From Mesaphorura yosii (taxonomy: Eukaryota; Arthropoda; Collembola; Poduromorpha; Tullbergiidae): 64,000 nt of DNA. The position numbers and the translations under genes are program-made. Positions within the stretch are counted from its first letter, which is position 1. Every line of letters begins with the position of its first letter. The notes beneath the pieces are model-generated. The model saw only the letters and a list, made by a program, of their open reading frames with translations. It did not search any database and was not told the DNA's origin. The DNA lies in the NCBI GenBank assembly GCA_009869945.1, contig WIXG01000115.1, positions 62,001 through 126,000 on the forward strand. Reading direction: 5' to 3'. Below are positions 36,259 to 49,100 of this stretch, piece after piece.

Positions 36259-39142
36259 TTAATATCCTCTTTTCTTATTTCTTTGAACTTTTTATTTTAT
36301 TGCTGCGTGCAGTGCTGCGTCGCTGTGCTGATTGTGTGAGTGTATAGAAATATAAACTTCAGCACCAAGATCGACCAAGCCAATCCGCGTAGCACAATAA
36401 GCTTTCAACCGTGGATATTTTGTGGATGATGAGATTACGGGAATAAATATAGATTTAAGGCACAATTTCTGCCGAATTGCCCACGAGGAGGTCAAGAGAC
36501 GTCTTGAATGAAATAAAATTAGGATGGCGATTACTGAAACTTGCTCCTGGCTTTCTTGGCCTTCAAAGTCCAAATAGAATTTCGAGACGGGTGGTCCAGG
36601 TATGGCGGAGGATCATTTTCTATTACTTATTCAGTACTGCACTACAACGACAATGTACACGCACGTCAGCGCAATTCAATAAACACTTGACGCCAAGTCA
36701 GCACATTCAAAAATGTCTGTACGCTGAAGTCATTTGCTAGAGATTTGATTTCAGTTAACTCACAATTTAATTTGTCGATACCGAAGAAATGGCCATCGGA
36801 AATCTTGAAATATCGTTACAATCTAATTCAATATAGTGCCAACAGGCGCAGCAGGAGCGATTCCAGAATCTTATTCTCCAGTTGCAGCACACTCTCCAGC
36901 TCTCATAATCCTAATTTACCCAGCCAGCAGTACAAAGAACTTCATTACAAGCATGAGGAAGACTCGTCCTAGTTAAGTTGGTAGTTCATTTTATAATTGC
37001 TAGGCCTTTTCCAGTATGACATGACGGTGCAGTTGAGAAAGTATAATGATGATTGTCATCGTCGTTAAAAGTACAAAGCGAAAAACTTACAAATGCAAAA
37101 TTTCTTTTTTAAAATTCTTTCAAAATAAAAGTTTGTCAGTGAAGAGATGCGATGCCCAGATTCAAAATACTGCGCCCAGTCCGTACTTTCACAACCCCAC
37201 AAATTCCAGATTCTATCTGCTGAGAGCTGATCGTCTGCTGAAGATTACCGTCACTTCATCATAACTTTTCACTGATAAAAACGAAGTAGTTTGAAGTAGG
37301 TTTCAAGGCTTGAAGATTAATCAACAGAGTATGAGGAGGAGCAAATTTACGACTTCTTCCACGTCCAAAATGGGAAACGTAAAAATCCATTAAATTCGTA
37401 AAATTCAAAGGTCAAACGTCAAGTCGAAATGATCGGGATGACTGACGAGCTGGGTAGTCATTAAACGAGTCTCAGTTTTTTTCGGAGTCAGGTCACGAAA
37501 CTCATTCTATTCATTCCACGTGCTTTGCAGTTTCTTTTCGCTCTCATTCTCCGATTATTAGTAAGTTAGAACATGTCTCTGTGGGACAATCGGTCATTAC
37601 ACTCAGATTCGACTTTCGGATTTCTGTACGCAATTTCGACGCACTTCTGTACTTGGCATTATGGCCGTAGCGGTCACAGAATGGAAAGCAACAATAGAAA
37701 TAATTCTGTAACTGCAATCGGATTAAAAGTAATGGCTTGCTCTTCCCTCGTAACCGTGAAGCTTAAGCTACTGCAAAGTTATCCGTCCAATGCAATGGAA
37801 ATGGAAGGAATTTGTCACTCATTTGCAGTCCTGCTTTGTTTTCTTAAGCTGCTAGCTCTGAATTGCGCATGCTGTGCGGATTCTATCAAATTCTATCTCA
37901 AGCACACACGATACAACTGCTGGGCCTCATTAAGACACGGAATACTTCGCGAAGCAACTTTGGCAACTTGTGTGATGCGCCAATGAATAGACGGCTTAAA
38001 GAAAGCCCGCATTGAGAAGATTTGCTGCTGTCGTCCACAGCACAGCTCAGCCGAATGCAGAAACTTTTGCTTATCTGTAAAAGTTGTTTTCGTAAATAGT
38101 TGTATTAGACGCGAAATTAGCAATTGTGTCCATTTTGCTTTATGCTCGGGGATAACAAAACTTCACTCAATCTACGGGAAAGTATTTCCGTAATCCGCTT
38201 GCAAACTCCAAGTCCAAGACTAAGACCAACTTTGGCTAAATACAAAAGTTATGAACAACGGACGGTCTTTGTCAATTGAATAACTTACACGAAAAGACGG
38301 CAGCGACTGGATCAATCTGCCTGCACTTGTGCTAGCGCTCATCAAATCATAATCTGTTCAATCTCTGTTCTGTTCTAGACGCTATTGAAAACTCTATTTG
38401 TTTTTGTATTAATCCTGTCAAACTTTTCTCCTGCCATTTCCGGAACAGTTGACATTTTCATCGGTCCAGACTGTGGAATTGTCATGACAGATTTCGAAAA
38501 CCGGCGTGGATAAAAGACACGAGTCTCCTGTCCGTGTCGGTGTGCAGGAAATATGAAAATAATTGCATCAGCAGAAGAACGCAGAAAAAAGCAAGCACTG
38601 TGTGTTGCTTGTGGCGGCATTCACCTTCACTTCGCTCGCACTCTCACAAACTCAAGCAGTCGGACCGACACGTGCCATTTCACAAATTAGATTACTTAAG
38701 CATTCATAAGATTTCACGTCTCCGCTCTGACACTGCCACCGTGTTCATACCGCATGTTCAGGCTTCCCTCCTTCCTGCAGACTCCACGAATGAGAAAAGT
38801 GCCGGAATGAAGTTTGGAAAGAAAAAATTGCAAAATCAGGAAAAAAATTGTAGAGTTGTACTTTTCTTTGAGCGACTCACGTCGTACGTTTTGCCCGTTT
38901 AAGCCTTCGTGTTCGCCCCCATCCTCTGCGTTCATGCACACTTCAAAATAAATTCGGATTCATTTGAGTTAAATGGAAGTTTACATTTTAGAAAAATGTA
39001 GATGCGAAAATTGTTGCTCTTCTCGTGAGCGAGCTTTTACGGGAAATACAAAATCAAGAATAAAAATTCTCGAGCATTGCATCCGCAAGCTCCAGATGGA
39101 TTTTATGCGCTCTTGTCCGTCATATTTGACAATTTTAACGAG

Positions 39143-39167
39143 ATTGTATTGTATTGTATTGTATTGT
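39143..39167. repeat. Microsatellite (ATTGT)5
   Basis: Five exact copies of a five-base unit are visible. Confidence 0.9.
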
Positions 39168-39497
39168 ATAGATTGAATAAATCAATACGTGTTCGATGTC
39201 CAACTAGGAGTATGACTCTGCTCCTTATTCTGTTTTTGACGACTGCAGGAAACACGACAGTAAACACACAAAAGGAATCCTGCCGGAAATATTCACCTGC
39301 ATTGCCATTGTCTAAGACACTCACTTTCTCCAAGCCAGTGCACGCACACGTTCAATTTCCGTGTGTTGGTCTCAAATCCAATATCCCAAATGCTGTTAGC
39401 CAGTTAGGCACGTACGTTTTCGACCGAATCAGATGCTTGGCTGGCAAATACTCAGGCGAAATGAAAAAGAAGGAACGTAATATGTCTCGCTGTCAAT

Positions 39498-39520
39498 GTG
39501 AACGTGAACGTGAACGTGAA
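39498..39520. repeat. Microsatellite (GTGAAC)3.8
   Basis: Nearly four copies of a six-base unit are visible within intronic or intergenic sequence. Confidence 0.85.
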
Positions 39521-42500
39521 TAGTCAATGTGACTGTAAGCGTCAGGGCGTATATTTCAATCTTTCTGTATGCATTACATCCCAAGAGAAAGTCGAACCGA
39601 GAACAAAAATTGAGATAATCTTCCATAATACGATTCGTATTATTACAAATGCATTGAAATAACAACGAATCATGTATAAATCAATTTTATTATTGCCAGT
39701 ACAAAAATGCACGCACGTTTCGCTACGTAATGGCGAGAAAACATTTGCCATGTGCATTGTATTGAAAGTTAAACATTATTATCCTATTTTTCAATCACAC
39801 TTGGAAAAGAAAAGAATACTGAGCACGAAATCTGGGAAAACTTTACTTACACTACACTCAATCCAAGCCAAGTGCGAATGCAGTGAACGGCCAAAATGGG
39901 AATGCATTTATACTTTACGCGTTACGCCTTTTCGAATACACGTGTAATTCGGATGGATGCAGTCCCGATATACTATTCAAAAAACTCTCAGCCAGATTGC
40001 AGATTTCTGTTAGCAACACAAACAAATCTTGACAGTTCAAAATTGCATCTTGCATCTTACATATTCAGACTGACTTCATTGTCAAGTTCAATACTACAGT
40101 TCCAAAAGTATGCATATGCAAGCATGATCTCAGCTCAAACCTCAGTGTCGGTGCCAATCGCAGTCACTTTCCCGTCTAACATTTTAATATCGCACGTATC
40201 AGATTTCTGGCTCCTGGTGACTAGACCTTGCATTTGCTATTGACATTGGACATCGCCAAGGACAGACAGAGGAAAAAAAACCTATCTTCATCTCTTGACT
40301 CGTCGTTTTATTCATGGTCAAGAGATTTTCATTCAGAATAGATATCTTATTTGATATCTGGTCTCGGTCTTTCGTGATGTTGCCTTTCAAAAGACGTACG
40401 AACGTCAGATTCACTTTACGAAGCAAGAATTTAATAAAGCGTCCTGCGATAACCTGAAGAAAATGCCGTGTCGCGCCATTGCGATGCATTTTATCTGCAA
40501 ATCAAAGATCACGGTCGTCCTGTCGTAGAGCAAGAAAGAAATCTCCCCATCTCGACCCACCCGTTGCAATATTTCATATTCTGTACATTATTTGAGTCAA
40601 TTCAGCCGTAAACTCCAACCAAAACTCAAACTCCTTTCTTCCATCACCCACAAACGAGTTGTACAGCAGCATTTCGCTTCTGCTCCGTTACTCTTGCCTC
40701 GTCTTGCCCAGTTTGCCGTAAGAAACCAGTGAAGCAGTTCAACGCACCAGCAAAGCCGGGCTATGGGTCAGGGTAGATTGCGGCGCAGACAACGGGAAGA
40801 AGGAAGAAGAAAGAAAGAAGAAAGGCACAGGCACTGCCAAGAAATAATTTATGGTTGAGTTGTAATTTGTGTGTACAGTACTCAAGGGTCAATGATTAAA
40901 AACTTAATTCTGGACGGAGCACTGAGCCAGGACACAACAGAACAAAGCAGAATTTTACGGGACAATGCACTGCACTCCTAGAACCTTCAGTTGATTAGGT
41001 ATTATCTTGAAGATCAGCAGCGAAGCTTGGCAGGGACAAATCCACCACAATTCCACAGTACACACATATTTTTAGAAGCGTGTGCGTTTCTTTTCGCCTG
41101 TCCTTCAACACAATCTCCAAAATCTGACACAGTCGTAGTCGTAAAATCCTTCTGTGTCAGTTTTGATTGGGCTAAGCCGTGGAATTATGCAATGTACCAA
41201 TGTGGCGTGGTGCGTGTGCTGCGTAAGACTTCTTTTTGTGACTTTCATAAAAAGAACAAGAAAAGTCGTAAAAAGGGCACTTGTGGCCAAGGCAAGTACG
41301 ACCAAATGCTGTGATGTTCGGAGAAAGGGAGAAAATGTCTACCGAAACTGGAATCTCAGAATCACGGAATCAAGCAAATTGGCAAATTCCTTCCTAACAA
41401 CTTTTACTCGTCTCGTGTAAATTGTATCAAGAAAATTGAGCAAGTTTGTAATAGCGCAGCGGTAGTCTGACCTACATTCCTCCGAAGGTATAATTAAATT
41501 TCATATTCTAACAAATTGAGATTGAGTTTTCAGATTCTAATGAACAAGATTCACGCACCCACGCTCCCTCATGCATAGAAGCTGTTTCCAGGCATCATTT
41601 CCACGTCTCCACGTGCTCGTGCTTTCTCTCGTGAAGGGCTTTCAGATAATTGACAATGAAGACTAGACAATCTCAATCACTTGCACGCGTTCTATCAAAT
41701 CTAATCTTATCCTCTGCCTTCGTCTGTGAATTCTGTCTTTATGTCTCGTGCAGGTTCGTATTCCATGCATTATGTCAACGTCTTCAGATTTACAGCCTGT
41801 CGCGACCCGCTCTCACTCAGCCAGTCAGTCAGACCCATTGCGGAAGACAAATGCAAAAAGCAAAACACTTTGCATACGGCAGTCTTCGTTCGCAGATTTC
41901 TCCATGATCTTTACAGCGTAAAGTGAAATGCGAAAGCCGAAAGCGGTCTAGGCAGGCTGGCAAAGCTACCGTCGTCGTCGCCTGACGACACGGCACATGT
42001 ACAGTGAAGAAGTCAACTTATACGCTTACGCAGGAAAAGCATATTAACTTTACAATCTAGGCCACGACCACGAGTAAAGCAAGAGCAAACTTTCTACTCA
42101 AACTCAACTCAGACTCTGACTCGAGCCTGAAGTCTGAACGCGAAAGCCGATTTCACATATTCCTTGTTCCTCCTTACTTACTCGCACTCGCGTCTCACAT
42201 GTGAACTTGTGACCTCAAAAAGCAAAAGTAAATATGCACATAATATAATATCTTCCACGGTACGGCGCATCTTAGCCCAGCATCTATCTTGTGCTGAGCG
42301 TGGCAGGATGACAGCAGGAGGAATACAAACTACGAAATGAAATTCCTGCTCGTCTTGGCCTCCGCCACTGCTGCTGCGCTGCCTTTGAATCTCAACCGAT
42401 TCCACCCAGCTCAGGCTCAGAACCTCAACTTTCATTGCAGCAGCAGTACGAGTACACGTGCATTGCGAAATGTGAACTAGAATTCGCGTTTCGCGTTTCT

Positions 42501-45500
42501 CTTTTCGCTAAGGTACCTTGTTTTTATAGGCACTTACAGCAGCGTGAGCGTGGCTTTGTTGAATGAAATACAAGAAAGATTCCAGCAAGCAATAGAATTT
42601 AGGTTTCACGCTCAACTTACCAACATAATGCATTAGTACTTGCTCGCATTCGCATTGTACTTCATCGATTTTCTTCTTATTCCTGTACGATATTTTCTTA
42701 TTTTCCTGTGCCGTACGCCGTACTCGCGTTCGTTTCTTGCAATTCACTTTTCGCAATTCTTTTCGAAATTATTTCTCTCTTAGGCGAAAGCGATGGCGAA
42801 GGTATCGGCAAGGCAAGGTTCGGAGCGCAAAAGAAAGCGAATTCTAAATCGAAAGAGGCTTTAAAATTAAAGAGATGATGATGATGTCCTTCCTGTGCTC
42901 GTCTCGTACTCTATTCTTACATTCAATTCGAAAGATTCGAATCATTGCGAATGTGAATGCGAATTCTTACCTTCGATCTCTTTCACTTCTGGATGAAACT
43001 AAAAGCTCTTTCTAAGTTTCCAAATCGCACATCCTCGCAGCCCTGCCCAAAGCCTGAGATGTGCGATTTCCATTTGCCTGCAAGATACGTTTGGGACTCT
43101 GTGTTTTATACTTTCTTTTGCTGGCGCACTTCGATTTCTTCTTTCGACTTTGGGGTAACACATCCGGACGTAAAGAAAAACAATTCCAATTTAGTGTAGC
43201 ACGCGGTACGCGGACTTGAGAAAGAATTTGGCCCAAATTGAAACAGATGGTCAAAAATACACTTTCGCGTGTCTTGAATTTTTTCTTCCAAGTGGTTCTT
43301 TTATTTTTTACTTTCGAATAAAGTACGAAATACGAAATATAGTAACCTACTTTTGGATTCACGATGTGATTTACTTTTAGAATTTATGATTAGTTTACCT
43401 GCAGGCGCTGCTTTTGAGCTGAAATCTTGGGCACTGGTAATCGAATGATCCTGTCCAAAATCAAACCGTCAGACTGGCTCGAGTCTGACGAGTCTAACTA
43501 CTTTTACCATTTTACCGTCTTATGTTACAAACTCAACAGGCCTTTCAGCGAAAGCAAAAATGCATGGGCATCAGTTCTTTGTGTTTTCATGTCGACATGA
43601 ACCTCCTACCTCGTGTAATGCTAATCCATCATTCTGGAATTCCAGTCCTTCTAATAAATTATCTGTCAGCAATTCAGTACTTACCAAACATGCCATTGAA
43701 GGACCATAATTCTTTCATACGCGTGGGCCGCCAAGCCATTCGAGTGCATTAAGAATTCATGAGAGATCACCCTAACACGACACACACTTTGCCGGAGACC
43801 ACCAACTTGTTTAACATCTCAGTCGCTCTTCATAGGGCGTGAAATGCTTTCAAGAGCGAAATCTGAGGAGCACAACTAAATATTTGTTGTTTACAGATTT
43901 TATGACGTCTCGAGGGAATATCATAAAGGTCAAAGGCAAATCGGATGGCAATTTAAATATTAGGTGTCAATAAAGGCCGAAGAGCATAAGAAAATTCGAA
44001 AATAATGTGTTGACGCTCTCGCTGACGCCTGGCATTGCAACAGGAAATGAGGCGAGAAAATTTGCCAAACGCCAATACCATCACCATCAGCAAACAGACG
44101 GGAACGAGTAATGCGCTATACACTGCGCGTGAAATCAGGAAAAGTCTGATTGATTGATGGTGCAATAACTCGAATTGTTCTTTCTTTCTTCGCCCGCTTC
44201 TTTCTTTCTCGCATTCATCCGGCGAGGCAGTTGGCAGTTCAGCACAACAACAGCGTGGAAAGCGTAAAAATTGGTGTTGTATGTAAATGCACGCTTAATG
44301 GAAGTTGGAAAATTGATTTTCTTTGCTTTGCACGGCTGCAATCGTTGAAGGACGCAGTTCACAGCACAGTGATGCTACTTTCCTTTGTACTTTATGCGTT
44401 ATCCACACTTATCGTACCTTGCTGTGCTGAATAAATAAGCTTAGGCGTGGAATACCTGAAGACATTTGCATTAGAGCCGACTTCGCATTGTGGAGGAGAA
44501 AGTAAACTTTCAGATTTTCAGTTTAAGATGCAAAAATGGAAGCGTAAGCCGACACAAAGCGAAAAAGAGCTTAAGAGCTCAAATCATCGCTTCTGTTAAT
44601 GGTGTGAGTCCAAAGAATACTTTAGCAGCCCGCTTCTACAAAGTTCATGCTTTCGGCTAACGAAACGACCGACCGAGAATCCTTTAATATAAAATTAATA
44701 CCCGTCTCGGTCTAGAATCTCGATCTCGCGACTAAGCCTTGGACTTGGACCGGCTTTACGTATTTAAGGATACGTTTCAAGACAAAATTTCATTACTCAA
44801 TGCAACAATGAATATTTTACAGGCTTGTCCACTTCAAGACGCGAAATCGCGAGTAAAGAGTAAACTAAACAATTCAGCACTTGGTACTTGGCGTGAAGAA
44901 CCTTTGAATTGGATTAGCCGATCAAGATGGACTGGAATTTGACGATATCCAAAATAACAGCCAAACGCCAATAACTCTTCAACATAAAGCACTTGGAGTT
45001 GGAACAAAAGATCACAAAATAGACGAGATAAGCGTAGCGTAAGACCGGTCGGAACCGTTTCCAAATTGATACTGCTTTGCCGGCTCAGGATGATGATGAA
45101 TTCTGTTCATTCATCAATTTTGTACTTTGTTCGAATCTCAAAGGACTCATCTGCGAAAAGTTATTCTTGACTTCGGCAAACTTTTCCCGCAGCAGGTATT
45201 GTATATTTGTATAGGCCGTAGACTTTTGTATTCGGATTTTACTAGCATGGCTGCTGCTCTGCTCGTAAGTTCATGCTTTATGCCAAAAACCCGTTCGTAT
45301 TTCGTATCACATCCGATCCCGCTCCGTCCAAATTTGAATGATGCCCGTGCTTTTCTGCCTTCTTCGCCGAGCCTGCGTTCACGAATTTTATGAGCACAGG
45401 AAACTTTTAGCAAGCGATTCGATATTCCGCTGATCCTGCCGTACTTTTTAGTTTATGAGTGTTGACTTTAGAACAGCGTTTATGTTGACGTGGGTTCTGT

Positions 45501-45797
45501 TCCAATTTTTCCCCTGCTTCCTAGCGTCTGAGTTTATTTACTTTTGCAGCTCAACGTCAAGATTACTTCGTGCTGCTATGCTTCGTGATTTTGTATCTTC
45601 TGCGTCTTCTGGTATGATTCACGGTGACAAAGCACACGGCGTGCGGTGCGCTGTCATCAACTTATTCGCAAGCGCTCACTCTCAAATTCTCCGACAGCGA
45701 TACCAATTGCATCGCTCGACTAGTCGAATTCGAACTGGTGTAAAGTCCTGGACATAAAACTAATTTTAGCAGAGTTATCGGATACATGCGAAGCTAT

Positions 45798-46103
45798 TTA
45801 TACTCGGGTGTTTATTTCTCTTACTATATAATCTCGTATACATGCCTCCAGCTTGATATGCATGAAATACAGCGTAACTAAGAAAAGAACATTTGAAATT
45901 AACCAGACCTCGGACCCGGACAGAAGCAAGATGAGAGCCGATAATTTAAACGTGGCAATGTTGAACTTTTGATCAGGCAATGCAATATATTCAATATTTA
46001 GGTCTTGACTATTCATAATTTGCGAGTTTGCAAAAGGATTCAATAAGAAAAGAATCAGACCGCTCAGAATGAGAACGCTCAAAGTTGTTGGAATGTGTGA
46101 CAT
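45798..46103 (-). CDS. Hydrophobic 101-codon ORF, doubtful
   Basis: A clean ATG-to-TAA frame encodes MSHIPTTLSVLILSGLILFL followed by two further hydrophobic segments (FKLSALILLL and VLFLVTLYFM). Near its end a GTATAC could act as a phase-1 donor after HIKLEA, which would fit the shared exon at 30251. AT-rich DNA often yields hydrophobic frames by chance, so this is only a weak candidate for a third alternative first exon or an independent small membrane protein. Confidence 0.15.
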   Translation of the reverse strand: MSHIPTTLSVLILSGLILFLLNPFANSQIMNSQDLNIEYIALPDQKFNIATFKLSALILLLSGSEVWLISNVLFLVTLYFMHIKLEACIRDYIVREINTRV

Positions 46104-49100
46104 ACCGACAAAATACGCACGTGGAATATGGTCACAGGTAGATGAATGAGCGATTTGTGATGGAATTGTGAAGGAAATGATTATAATGCAAACGTGATTT
46201 ACACTTTTTCACCGGCTCCGACGATAAATTGAGTTGACGTTAAAATCCAGGCCACTTTGCCTTTCACTCATTCACTCAGTATGATCGTAAACGCTTTCTC
46301 GTTAGATTATTTCAGAATTTCTCGCAAATTCAGGTCGCAAATGATTCGATTATGGAAATGGCCGGAGAATTAAATCAGTAACAGCGTAATAAGGTTGATA
46401 GTTTAGGTGGAAATTGGAAGCGCATTAATCAAATCTGTGCATCGTCTAAAGGCAGGTAAAAGTTAGGGTTCTGCCTTGATGTTTCCGTGCAGAATGCAGA
46501 GTCCTGTCAGCTCGAACGTCAAAGTCAACTTGAAAAGTGTGTCAAGCATGCTGTGGGCGCTGCGGTGCTTGGAAACTGTTTGACTGTTTGACAGTGTCAA
46601 GGCAAGTAGCGGGCGATACATAAGCCTGAAAGCGGCCTTTCTTGTATGTAAAATGTATACACAACTGACGAGCGACAAGTTGTCAGAGGGGCTTGGTTCG
46701 TAATTGATAAATTGCTAGTTAAAATTCTAGTTTCAGGTGCTTTGGATGCCGATAAATGAATTCAAAAAAGTCTAAAATTAACCAAGATTTTTCGAAGGTA
46801 CATTGGTATGTCTTTTTTGTTAAGGTTTGTACGGTCTATATTATAAAAATTGCCAGAAAATGAAATTGCTCGGTAGTCCGACCCTAATTTGGAATAAACT
46901 CGGGCTCTTTTCATTGGCTGAAGTTTTTGCCCACTCATTTCTTTTGCGCTTTGCTGTATAGGCTCATTAACTCAATCCTGTTGCAGACTCGAGTCGTTGA
47001 GTCTGTCCCCTTGCCTTGTCTCTCTTTGTCGTGGTCGTGATGACGAAAAGAGTTCGACAACGTGCATGGAGGAGCGGATACTGAGATTCAACATCTAAGC
47101 ATGTAGTAGTTCAAATCTTGAACGCTGGAACTGTGAGCTACTTAAACCCTCTGCCTCATTATACTTCTTATTCTTGTTCTTTCCAATTTCTTCCCCTCGT
47201 CTCATTCGAAGCTTCCATTTAATCAACTAAAACTGAATCGATAAGAAGCAGACGCAAGAACCCGGGTCTTAGTAAATTGATTGAACTCCAATGCAGGTTG
47301 CGCTGGCCCTGTATGAGTGAGTAAGTGAGCACTAAGATCATTACAGTCGAACTCTAATTTACACCCTCGCCCAACTGGCAGACCCACTGTTAGCGTATGT
47401 GTACATTGCTGCATTCTCAATTTATCCAGTGACGTTTCCCCAAAAGTCGCAAACGCCCTACTCGCCCATAAAAACCAAGCAGATTTCAGCTTTCAGGGTT
47501 GATGAATTGAGGAAAAGTCAAAGACTATCTAAATTCACCATCTTTTCTATTTTCGCTACTTTTTTGATACTCAGGCTACTCTATCAAGCCAAATGCAATG
47601 ACCACTTGGCCGGGCTGCAATGACAAGCCACGCGAACGCATAGAAGAAAGCACTCAATAGCTAGAACCTTGATTCATTCTGGGTGTACTCTCACAATAAA
47701 CCTTACAAATGCCTTGCTGACAAGGCGAACTGACAAGAGCCGAAGATGAAGGGAATCAACTCCCGTCATGTCGTAGTCGTGTTGTGTTTTTTTTTAGACT
47801 GACTTGACTTGAAGAATGTCCTAAAAGTACTTCATGCTTGTAAAAGTCAAGACCATAATTTATAGAATCTTTCCACTAGCTGGAAATCGACTGAGGCAGA
47901 GCACATTTTCATGAAAAGAAACTTAAGGAAATTGTCGACTGAGAGACTCCGGCTTATTAATTTGAGTCAAATGAAGCGTACAGACCACAATACGTTACAT
48001 TCATTAAAGAGTTAAGAATTTCCTGCTTATTGTCCGGACTCTTTCCTGTCTGGCTGCCTGACTTTCTCCGCTTCCAATTTACATAATGAGATGAATTGGA
48101 GCGAAGAGACAGAGAAAGACATTCGAGACACAAATGAGTCTCATACGTTCTCTCTCTTTTTAGCCTTCTAAATGGTAATAACAGATGAGCACACATAATG
48201 TGATGATTAGATTACAAATTACAAGCTCTGCACGCAAAATTAAGAATTTCTTACAGTTTTTGACTATGTTACACGCAGTGCGTTGGATTTCGCGAAATGA
48301 AGCCTGGAACAACGAATGAAATAAAAAGCACGAAGTGTCTGAATTTTATTTCTATTCCATTGCACATGGACACGCATGCATTTAGAAATTCATCCATTTT
48401 ACAACTTCCTTGACGTGCACGTGAAATAATGATCCGGTCCGGTCCTGGCAGCTTGGCATTCGAAAGAAATGCGAAAGACGAATTGTGGCGTAAGAAACTT
48501 TTCTAACCGGGGCGCATAATTTGTGCCCGAGCCCGCTCGTCTACGTCCACCGGCCATCAATGCGTATTTAGATTGTAAACTTTCGCCATGTTACATATAC
48601 ACGTCAAACTTTTCAAGTAACCGAGACCGCACCGCTTGTGTGAAAATTATTGTTTCAGTTCCAAACATGAACACGCTACGCAGTTTGCTTTAACAGCGCC
48701 AACTTTTCCCATCAGCCGGGTACATCATTCTAATTCTGCTGCTACTGCCCTGAACCGTCACTGTGGCCAACACCTTACCAACGGCACTCACGCGCCGATC
48801 CTGGTAAGTACATAGAGCAAAGGCACGGCCGGAGAGCAAAGCCTCCACGTCTTACCACCGTAAAAACCAATTTCGGTTTGTCATCTCGGGATTGTGGACG
48901 TGGATTGGAACTTGCGTTCCTGTTTGCCTTCAATTTACCACGCATTTAGGTCGAGTAAGAGGTAGATTTTGGATAAAGCAATTTCCAGCCGTTTTTCAGT
49001 CTCGGGTTTTGCGAAACTGAGGCGAACTCGAACTTGTTGTCGGTGCAAGTCCCAAGTAAATAACTCGAACACCATCGCTTGTCGCTTTGTTGTGGTATCA

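Noticed and set aside
39103-39520. Possible larger satellite array around the short tandem repeats
   Set aside because: Only two separate microsatellites of about 25 bases are present; no higher-order array.
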